Source of the DNA: Chthoniobacter flavus
GTDB lineage: Bacteria > Verrucomicrobiota > Verrucomicrobiia > Chthoniobacterales > Terrimicrobiaceae
Reading direction: 5' to 3'
Assembly (NCBI GenBank): GCA_945863785.1
Contig: CAMBAQ010000055.1
Location: forward strand, 1-10,765
DNA: 10,765 nucleotides
The notes under the pieces: generated by a model
Databases searched by the model: none
What the model was told of the DNA's origin: nothing
Seen by the model: the letters and a program-made list of their open reading frames with translations, nothing else
Part shown: positions 1 to 5,668 of the stretch, in pieces
Layout of the letters: every line of letters starts with the position of its first letter
Numbering within the stretch: position 1 is the first letter of the stretch
Program-made: the position numbers and the translations under genes

Positions 1-887
1 GATGTGCGACCTTTTTGGTGTCCGAGGAAGCCATAGGCACCTAGGGCCTGCATGAGGCGCTGAACGGCACACCATTTATAGTTGGTGTCAAAATCGGCAT
101 CCATCGCGCCACCATTCGCCAGCAGGCGGCTTTTATACAAGTCGACGAGTTCGTCCCGCTCGGACTCCGTCAATGTCACATACGGGTCGTATAGCAGTGA
201 GGCGAGATCGTATTGGGGCAAACCGAAACGCATTCCTTGAAAATCAATCAACCACGCGGATCCATCGGCGATCATGACGTTCTGCGATTGAAAATCGCGA
301 TGCACCAAAACGCGGGGGAGTTCGGCCAAGCGCGAGGCGGCATTCAGTAGAGCAGGAAGCTGCGATAGTCGATCCACTTCATCCGAGGGGATCTGGAAGT
401 GGGTTTTCAGGCAGTTTTCAAAAAAGTACCCCTGCTCCCACATATAAAGATCTTGGTCAAAAACACGCTCCAAATGGAGGTGGGCATCGCGGACGAGAGC
501 GGTTGCCTTCAGGTGCATTTGAAGCACGCCATCCAGCGTGGATGTGTAAAGCGCCATGCGGGAATCCCTCGATTCCTTTCGAAAGCTCCAGAGATCGAGT
601 TCCCCCAGATCCTGCATCCATATCAAACCATCCGCTGGATCATGGTGATAAATCTCAGGAACCGGAACGCCTGCTGTCTGAAGGAAGCGCGCGATATCAA
701 CGTAGTGGCGATTTTCCTCCTTCAGGCTGGAGTATTTCACGAAAATCATCGACTCCCCGCCCATACAAACGCGGTAGAATTTCCGGTCGGAGCCACCCTT
801 CTCAAGGGCGACCACTACGGGTTTTTCGGTGGGATTGAGCGAAAAGCGCTCGCTCGTTAGAGAGATTACGTCGGCGTCGGCAAGCAT
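1..887 (-). CDS. AmgK-like aminoglycoside phosphotransferase-fold kinase (3' end cut by the window edge)
   Basis: A reading frame on the minus strand starts at ATG 887-885 and runs off the left edge, giving 295 residues without the C-terminus. It has the small-molecule kinase fold of the APH/choline kinase superfamily. Residues 30-40 carry a GGSDRKFYRV nucleotide loop, and K51 is the likely ATP-binding lysine. The catalytic Brenner motif HRDFQSQN spans 196-203 (D198 base, N203 metal), and DFQG at 215-218 supplies the second metal aspartate. The stretch after it (YDLASLLYDPYV) matches the COG3178 branch, which includes AmgK, the anomeric N-acetylmuramate/N-acetylglucosamine kinase of cell-wall recycling. 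The protein has no signal or membrane segment and should be cytoplasmic. AmgK usually works with the nucleotidyltransferase MurU, which would have to lie beyond the left edge. The start has no clear Shine-Dalgarno sequence, but the reading frame fits the family. The fold and family are clear; the exact sugar substrate is inferred. Confidence 0.8.
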   Translation of the reverse strand, partial: MLADADVISLTSERFSLNPTEKPVVVALEKGGSDRKFYRVCMGGESMIFVKYSSLKEENRHYVDIARFLQTAGVPVPEIYHHDPADGLIWMQDLGELDLWSFRKESRDSRMALYTSTLDGVLQMHLKATALVRDAHLHLERVFDQDLYMWEQGYFFENCLKTHFQIPSDEVDRLSQLPALLNAASRLAELPRVLVHRDFQSQNVMIADGSAWLIDFQGMRFGLPQYDLASLLYDPYVTLTESERDELVDLYKSRLLANGGAMDADFDTNYKWCAVQRLMQALGAYGFLGHQKGRT

Positions 888-1086
888 GGTTATAAAAGCT
901 GGGCTATTAGCGTTGCCGTATTCCAATACTTCCCTTGGGTATTAGGAAAGCCAAATCACGTGCGTCCGTCACCCGAAGAGGCTTTTTTTAGATTATTGAG
1001 AAATGCCGAGTTACATGGGGCTATGTGAAGGCCTGCGCGGTGGAGACGGAAAAAATATTTACATACTTTTCAGAATTGTAACTCTA

Positions 1087-2379
1087 ATGGGTTCAACGAT
1101 GGCAACCGGACCCAAAAATCTTTTTCAAAAGTGCAGGGAGTATAGGGACAGTGCGGATGCGCGCGCCCAAGGGTTTTATCCCTACTTCCGCTCTATTGAG
1201 GAGCCCCACGGCAACTACGTGGTTTGCGATGGCGAACAAAAGATCATGATCGGGTCGAACAATTACCTCGGCCTCGCTCAGGATCCCCGTGTTGTGGAGG
1301 CCGCCTGCGAGGCTACTCGTCGCTATGGTGCCGGATGCACCGGATCACGCTTGCTCAATGGCACTATCAAGCTGCATGTCGAGCTCGAGGAAGCGTTGGC
1401 GGCTTTTCTGGGGCGCGACGCTTCGATTCTTTTTTCGACAGGATTTTTTGCAAACCAAGGCGCGCTCATTGCATTGACTGAGGATGGGGACGCCATTCTT
1501 TGTGACAGAGAAAACCACGCGAGCATCATCGATGGGTGCCAGTTCGCTCCAGCGAAGCTCATTCCCTTCCGCCACAATTCCGCCACTTCTTTGGAAAATC
1601 GGCTCAAGCGGTTGCCGGATGAGGCCGGTCGGATGGTCATCTTAGATGGGGTTTTTAGTATGTCCGGTGACATTGCCGATCTGCCGTCGATCGTTCCCGT
1701 TGCGAAACGTCACGGCGCGATGGTCTATGTGGACGAGGCCCACTCCCTAGGCGTTCTAGGCCGCCAAGGTCGCGGCACGGTGGACCACTTTGGCCTTCAG
1801 GATGATGTCGATATCGTGATGGGCACCTTTTCCAAATCCCTCGGTTCCATGGGTGGATTCATCGCAGGAAATGCCGAGTTGGTGGAATACCTTAAGCACC
1901 GTGCCCGATGCCTGATTTTCACGGCAGCATTGGCTCCTGCTGTCGTTGGCGGTGTGATGAAGGCACTTGAAATCATGCAGGAGGAAACTTGGCGCATCGA
2001 CCAACTCTGGCGCAATACCCATAGGATGCATGAGGGCTTCAAGCGCATCGGATTTAAAATCGGAGAAACCCAAACGCCCATCGTTCCTATCCTTATTGGC
2101 AGCGAGGCGAAGGCGTTTATTTTCACTCAGCGCCTTTTTGAGGAGGGTATCTTTGCGACGCCCGCGATCTACCCAGCTGTTCGCTATGGTGAAGCCATTG
2201 TGCGCACGAGCTTCATGGCCACACATACGGACAACGATCTTGACCGCGTATTGGAAATTTTTGAGAAACTTGCCCGTGAACTAGGAACCTTTGATGATCC
2301 CGCCTACCTCAACCCTGGACGCCGGAAAAACACTTTCGATTTCAGTTTGTCGAACCCCGTCGCAGTGGAAGCGGTTTGA
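1087..2379 (+). CDS. Serine palmitoyltransferase-like alpha-oxoamine synthase
   Basis: This is a 430-residue PLP-dependent enzyme of the alpha-oxoamine synthase family (SPT, BioF, KBL), which condenses an amino acid with an acyl thioester. Numbered from ATG 1087, the PLP lysine is K250 in GTFSKSLGSMGGF, DEAH places D216 and H219 at the cofactor, and H144 in NHASIIDGC is the ring-stacking histidine. The GTFSKS form of the lysine motif resembles serine palmitoyltransferase more than BioF or KBL (usually GTLGK or GTLSK). The likely reaction is L-serine plus palmitoyl thioester to 3-ketosphinganine in the cytoplasm. The frame is open back to ATG 1003, but those 28 extra residues look unlike the family; ATG 1087 or ATG 1099 fits the NLFQKCREY start of homology better. 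No strong Shine-Dalgarno sequence separates them. The 3' end overlaps the acyltransferase gene by 86 nt. That neighbour is the main reason to prefer SPT over AONS. Confidence 0.85.
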   Translation: MGSTMATGPKNLFQKCREYRDSADARAQGFYPYFRSIEEPHGNYVVCDGEQKIMIGSNNYLGLAQDPRVVEAACEATRRYGAGCTGSRLLNGTIKLHVELEEALAAFLGRDASILFSTGFFANQGALIALTEDGDAILCDRENHASIIDGCQFAPAKLIPFRHNSATSLENRLKRLPDEAGRMVILDGVFSMSGDIADLPSIVPVAKRHGAMVYVDEAHSLGVLGRQGRGTVDHFGLQDDVDIVMGTFSKSLGSMGGFIAGNAELVEYLKHRARCLIFTAALAPAVVGGVMKALEIMQEETWRIDQLWRNTHRMHEGFKRIGFKIGETQTPIVPILIGSEAKAFIFTQRLFEEGIFATPAIYPAVRYGEAIVRTSFMATHTDNDLDRVLEIFEKLARELGTFDDPAYLNPGRRKNTFDFSLSNPVAVEAV

Positions 2380-3454
2380 AAGAACGGCAGAGGGGATTCA
2401 CAAGGCGGATCCGGCCTTTGTGCCGCCGTTTCCGGGTAGCATAGCCAAGTTTCTTTCACCCGATTCCGCATTTCATCGTCGCCATGGAGTGATAACGGCA
2501 TTTTTGGCCGAAAGGGATGGGAGTCCAGTCGGGCGCGTGGCCGCGATCATCAATCGCTCGCACAATGAATATCACAAAGACCGCATCGGTTTTTTTGGAT
2601 TTTTTGAATGCGAGAACAATCCCGCCACCGCAGCGGCTCTCCTGAACAAAGTCACTGAGATTCTCCTTTCTAATGGCATGGACGCCGTGCGTGGGCCCTA
2701 TAATCCGAGCATCAATGACGACTGCGGGATTTTGCTGAATGGATTCGATCAGCAGCCCATTATGGGCCTGCCCTGGAACCCCTCCTATTACACAACACTT
2801 CTTGAGGGCCTTGGATTCAAGAAGGCCCGCACGCTTTACACGCTCAATCTTCCCCTCCACCGCCAGGAGCCACCGGAGCGCTTCCGCCGGATCGTCGAGC
2901 ACATGAAAAAACGCTCGAAGCTCAAGACTCGAACGATGGATATCGCGCGTCTTGAGGACGAACTGGTGATCGTTCGCGACGTTTACAATGCCACGCTGGA
3001 GAGAAATTGGGGCTTTGTTCCCATTTCGATGGAGGACCTGCTTGCCGCAGCGGAAGACATCCGAGCCATCGCCGACCCTCGGCTGCTCCTCATCGGGGAA
3101 TCCGAGGGGCGTGACGCCGCGGTGGCCATCACGTTGCCGAACTTCAATGAGATTCTAGCCGCCACCAAAAACACCCCCCATTGGCTCCGCTTGATCCATA
3201 TTTTCATTCTCATGAAAACGCGGAAGATCAAAGCTTGCCGGCAAACCGTGCTCGGCGTGGTGCCGGAATTCCGCGACCACGGCCTTCACGCTTGGCTGAT
3301 TTACGAGCAATTCATCGAAGCCAAAAAACATTTCTCCGATGCGGCCCTCGGGTGGCTCGAGGATACCAATTCGGAAATCATCAAAAACTGCCGACTTGTC
3401 GGCGGCGAAACAGACCGCGAGTGGGCCATCTTTGAATCTCCTTTGACCGCTTAG
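2294..3454 (+). CDS. GNAT-fold bacterial ceramide synthase-like (YghO family) N-acyltransferase
   Basis: This 386-residue soluble protein matches the YghO/bacterial ceramide synthase-like family in the spacing of its conserved blocks. These are ADPAFVPPF near residues 38-46, VGRVAAIINRSHNEY near 79-93, GFFGFFECE at 99-107 and GPYNPSINDDCGILL at 134-148, followed by NPSYY and a C-terminal GNAT half. In Caulobacter a member of this family N-acylates the SPT product to make ceramide, so its position directly after an SPT-like gene suggests the same job here. I start it at ATG 2294, which has an AGGA at 2283-2286 seven bases upstream. The TTG at 2291 is in frame but too close to that site. The family homology begins before the SPT stop codon, so the 86-nt out-of-frame overlap is real and implies translational coupling. 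No reductase (CerR) gene for the next step lies in the window. The family is clear; the lipid substrate is inferred. Confidence 0.78.
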   Translation: MIPPTSTLDAGKTLSISVCRTPSQWKRFERTAEGIHKADPAFVPPFPGSIAKFLSPDSAFHRRHGVITAFLAERDGSPVGRVAAIINRSHNEYHKDRIGFFGFFECENNPATAAALLNKVTEILLSNGMDAVRGPYNPSINDDCGILLNGFDQQPIMGLPWNPSYYTTLLEGLGFKKARTLYTLNLPLHRQEPPERFRRIVEHMKKRSKLKTRTMDIARLEDELVIVRDVYNATLERNWGFVPISMEDLLAAAEDIRAIADPRLLLIGESEGRDAAVAITLPNFNEILAATKNTPHWLRLIHIFILMKTRKIKACRQTVLGVVPEFRDHGLHAWLIYEQFIEAKKHFSDAALGWLEDTNSEIIKNCRLVGGETDREWAIFESPLTA

Positions 3455-3484
3455 ACCCGTCGCGAAAAATCATAGAAAAAAGTA

Positions 3485-3516
3485 TTGATTTGCGCTGAGT
3501 TTGGTGCGCATTAAAT
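3485..3516 (+). promoter_or_regulatory. Candidate promoter with an inverted repeat, upstream of the plus-strand RHH gene
   Basis: TTGATT at 3485-3490 resembles a -35 box, and the AT-rich CATTAAAT around 3509-3516 could hold a -10 box, with a long spacer (about 18-20 nt depending on the hexamer chosen). The spacer is a perfect 5-bp inverted repeat, TGCGC (3491-3495) and GCGCA (3506-3510), ten bases apart. An inverted repeat between promoter boxes is a plausible operator, and ribbon-helix-helix proteins often repress their own genes. The promoter match is weak. Confidence 0.35.
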
Positions 3517-3570
3517 AGTGCAGGGAGCTTATTCAAAACCAAGAGTTCTTTTTAAAATTAAAACCGGAAA

Positions 3571-3855
3571 ATGAAAAATAAAACTGAGAAATCCTTAAGG
3601 GGAAAATTAAACCTCACCATCCATCCAGAGATCCGTGAATTCGCACAGCATCTGGCTACACGTCGTCGTCGTTCCATTTCTCAACTTTTTGAAGACTTGG
3701 TCGAAGCTGAGTGGATGCGCCGTCAGGCTATCCAGCCAAGCTACTTTGCTCCTTCGCACGATTCTGCAGCCCAATACGCTCAGCCCGTTCAGCAATCCCA
3801 ACCTTTGCACCAGGCCTACGCTCCCGTGGCACCGGTTCATTCTGGGCAGTATTGA
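3571..3855 (+). CDS. Small ribbon-helix-helix protein with a Q/P/H/Y-rich tail
   Basis: A 94-residue protein. Residues 11-48 have the ribbon-helix-helix pattern: a short strand (KLNLTIH, 12-18), a first helix (about 20-30) and a second helix with RRRSISQLFEDLVEAEW (about 32-48). Such proteins dimerise through the strands and usually bind DNA as repressors. After residue 50 the sequence becomes low-complexity and rich in Q, P, H, A and Y, probably disordered. Its core aligns without gaps, residue for residue, to the product of the convergent gene 3858-4136. GGA at 3566-3568 is too close to the ATG for a good ribosome site. A strong intrinsic terminator follows at 3904-3953. No toxin or partner enzyme gene is next to it, so a classic toxin-antitoxin pair is not supported. 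Its target is unknown; autoregulation through the inverted repeat at 3491-3510 is a guess. Confidence 0.72.
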   Translation: MKNKTEKSLRGKLNLTIHPEIREFAQHLATRRRRSISQLFEDLVEAEWMRRQAIQPSYFAPSHDSAAQYAQPVQQSQPLHQAYAPVAPVHSGQY

Positions 3856-3857
3856 TT

Positions 3858-4136
3858 TTAAATCGCCTGCTGTTCTGGGGTGACCGGATCAGTAAGCTCA
3901 ATAACTCCTGAAGTATCGCCTCCGCATGTGAGGCCTATCTCAGGAGTTTTTTTGTTTTCAGAGGAAGTCGGTTTGGAGGTCACATTAGCTGCGAGCTCTT
4001 TGAAAAGGAGGGCTTCGAATAGACGGCTCACACTGATTTTTCGCTCCAGTGCAACGGCGATAGCGCTGGCTTTAGTTTCTTTTTCAAGAATCAGATTGAT
4101 TTTAACTGGCTCTGCAAGCTTCCTCGGGCGACCCAT
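3858..4136 (-). CDS. Small ribbon-helix-helix protein with an AT-hook-like N-terminus
   Basis: A 92-residue protein on the minus strand that ends 2 bp from the stop of the convergent plus-strand gene. Residues 11-48 (strand KINLILE, then a second helix with ERKISVSRLFEALLFKEL) match the neighbouring protein at the same residue numbers, with K12, N14, L15, S36, S38, L40, F41 and E42 shared. The N-terminus MGRPRK resembles an AT-hook core (GRP flanked by basic residues), which could add minor-groove contacts. The C-terminal tail after about residue 52 is polar and differs from the neighbour's tail. The gap-free alignment of the N-termini supports ATG 4136 as the start. The start has no Shine-Dalgarno sequence. 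The codons for roughly residues 61-78 lie inside the stem-loop terminator of the opposite gene. It may be transcribed alone or by read-through from the 4217-5668 gene, 80 bp upstream. The DNA target is unknown. Confidence 0.68.
   Translation of the reverse strand: MGRPRKLAEPVKINLILEKETKASAIAVALERKISVSRLFEALLFKELAANVTSKPTSSENKKTPEIGLTCGGDTSGVIELTDPVTPEQQAI
3904..3953 (+). terminator. Intrinsic terminator of the plus-strand RHH gene, with a two-tier stem
   Basis: The outer stem ACTCCTGA (3904-3911) pairs perfectly with TCAGGAGT (3940-3947). An inner stem GCCTC (3918-3922) pairs with GAGGC (3930-3934) around a 7-nt loop. The 3' arm runs straight into seven T residues (3947-3953). This is a rho-independent terminator for plus-strand transcription, 48 bp past the stop at 3855. 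It lies wholly within the coding sequence of the convergent minus-strand gene. Confidence 0.85.
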
Positions 4137-4172
4137 GCATGAGATGTAGGCGTATGTGACCCTTCGATCAAG

Positions 4173-4201
4173 ATAATTCTATCCCTCCTATGGGAAATTA
4201 T
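4173..4201. repeat. Imperfect inverted repeat between two minus-strand genes
   Basis: ATAATT (4173-4178) is mirrored by AATTAT (4196-4201), with an inner CCC/GGG pairing around a six-base loop and an asymmetric bulge. It lies between the stop of the gene ending at 4217 and the ATG at 4136. It could be a weak processing or termination hairpin or a protein site. On the minus strand no U-run follows it, so it is not a good terminator. Confidence 0.3.
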
Positions 4202-4216
4202 TGTTTTATTTGATTT

Positions 4217-5668
4217 TTACTTGAGCTCGATGCCCCCTGCATTGAGAGGAATAATTTTTTCCAGTCCTTGAATGCGAAACTCTTCGACGGTCGCCCCATC
4301 ACCTTGAAGTAAATGGATGCTATTTGGTTCTTCGCCGCGGCGGATAACAGCGCGACTGATGCCTGATCGCTGGCTGACACTCAAGATAGGAAGACCATCT
4401 GGAGTTGAGAGTCGGGTTCCATTCTCGTCAAAAACGACGCGCAGAGTGAGATCTTGCTTTTCGCCCGTGAGGGGATTTTCCTCAAGCCGAAAGCGGAGGG
4501 AGTCGGTTTGGGGAGTGTCTTGCGCGGTCGGCGAGACGTCGCCATTGACGTATCCGAAGGATTTTGACTCGCGGATCGTTTTTTCCCAGTCCACGCTCCA
4601 TTCGCCATTTGCGGCGCGTGACAGAACCCGAAGACGTTCGGAGTCGGATGATGTTTCGAGAACGGCAAAAGTATCGCTCGTGCGTGAAGCGTGGATCTTT
4701 TGGGGCTGAGGTGAGCCGGTTTCGTGATCGAGTTCGCGAAGGATGTCCCCCTTGAAGTTGGCTTGTCTGACAGCATTGGAACCGTCAGCGCTCACAAACC
4801 AAAATGTTTTCTCGGCACCGAGGGAAACGGATTGAGCCGAGATCGGGATGTTTTGAAATGTTCGCAAATCCTCAGCAATCCAAACGCTCCCGTTTCCAGC
4901 CCCCGCGAGGACCCCCGTGTCCGCATCGATGGAGGTGAGGGAAACTGGGGCGGCAATGGCAGGTTGGGCCTCCATGCTAGGGAGCGAGAAGGAAATGATG
5001 GATTTTTCTAACGAGCCAAAGAGTGCCGATGGAAGGGCCGCGATGGCGCGCGGTGGTTCCGAATGCAGAGGAAGGGGTTCCGAGAGAGGGGTGCCGGTTT
5101 GTAAATCGAGTAAATGCCATTTCCCTGCATGCTGGATGATGGCGGAGGTGGGATTGGTGGCCAGGTTGGTTGTATCCGTGGAGGGACAGGAACCGATCTC
5201 CTTCACCCAAACGAAAGCAGATTCGGGTGAATACCTCGTTGCTAGGAGCGAGCCATCGGCGGAAATGGCGAGTAGCAAGACATCACCCCCCGGAAGAAAG
5301 GCGAAGTCCACTATATGGCGAAGTGATGGATCGTCCTCGTCCGTCGTCCAATCGTTGAAATGAAACGCCTCACCCTCAACGGTCACATCCTCGATCAGGT
5401 AGCCGCGAACGTGGTAATGGCCGGCAGGGGCTTTATTGCCGGCATCGTCCAAGCCATCCCATTTGGTGATGTAGCCATTGAGTCCGATGCGGAAGGCCTC
5501 CTCCCCATCCATCGCATGAAGTGTGCGAACGAGTTTTCCGGCTTTGTCAAAAACCCCGAGGGTGATCCGGCCGGGACCGGGTACGGCAAACGTGATGTCA
5601 TCGCCTTCCGCGCGTGCGGGCTGGATAAGCACTAAAAGAGCCAAAAAAACGAAGGCGATATGTTTCAC
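4217..5668 (-). CDS. Secreted protein of unknown function with an N-terminal FlgD-Ig-like domain
   Basis: Started at GTG 5668-5666, this is a 483-residue protein with a textbook signal peptide (MKHIAFVFLALLVLIQPARA, cleavage after ARA at residue 20). An in-frame TTG at 5683 would add five residues and weaken the signal peptide, so the GTG is preferred. It also forms a GTGA overlap with the stop of the branching enzyme gene. Residues about 21-95 look like a FlgD-type Ig-like domain: strands around GRITLGVFDKAGKLVRTL, then WDGLDDAGNKAPAGHYHV at 70-87. The remaining 390 residues are rich in short beta-strands with recurring motifs of the kind DGSLLATRY and NGSVWIAED, which suggests a beta-propeller-like body, although no clean repeat can be counted. 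It has no catalytic motif, lipobox or C-terminal anchor that I recognise, so it should be periplasmic or exported. Its function is unknown; coupling to a glycogen enzyme is the only clue. Confidence 0.75.
   Translation of the reverse strand: MKHIAFVFLALLVLIQPARAEGDDITFAVPGPGRITLGVFDKAGKLVRTLHAMDGEEAFRIGLNGYITKWDGLDDAGNKAPAGHYHVRGYLIEDVTVEGEAFHFNDWTTDEDDPSLRHIVDFAFLPGGDVLLLAISADGSLLATRYSPESAFVWVKEIGSCPSTDTTNLATNPTSAIIQHAGKWHLLDLQTGTPLSEPLPLHSEPPRAIAALPSALFGSLEKSIISFSLPSMEAQPAIAAPVSLTSIDADTGVLAGAGNGSVWIAEDLRTFQNIPISAQSVSLGAEKTFWFVSADGSNAVRQANFKGDILRELDHETGSPQPQKIHASRTSDTFAVLETSSDSERLRVLSRAANGEWSVDWEKTIRESKSFGYVNGDVSPTAQDTPQTDSLRFRLEENPLTGEKQDLTLRVVFDENGTRLSTPDGLPILSVSQRSGISRAVIRRGEEPNSIHLLQGDGATVEEFRIQGLEKIIPLNAGGIELK

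Noticed and set aside
399..860. Plus-strand open frame of 153 codons at the left end
   Set aside because: It is antisense to the AmgK-like gene, whose minus-strand frame carries the complete kinase motifs; the plus-strand translation has no recognisable domain.
961..1000. Possible terminator before the SPT gene (GAGGC followed by seven T)
   Set aside because: There is no stem of more than two or three base pairs before the T-run, and no plus-strand gene upstream to terminate.
1003..1086. In-frame N-terminal extension of the SPT-like enzyme from ATG 1003
   Set aside because: The 28 residues do not resemble family N-termini, which begin close to the NLFQKCREY block. A start at 1087 or 1099 fits better, although 1003 cannot be excluded.
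3931..3965. Possible programmed frameshift site on the minus strand (A-run followed by the hairpin in the RHH gene)
   Set aside because: A -1 shift there would meet a TGA within a few codons and only truncate the tail. The hairpin starts without the usual spacer, and its T-run makes it a normal terminator for the plus strand.
3571..4136. Toxin-antitoxin module, because of the RHH proteins
   Set aside because: Both small genes encode DNA-binding folds and are convergent, not co-directional; no toxin fold (RelE, ParE, PIN, Fic) is present.
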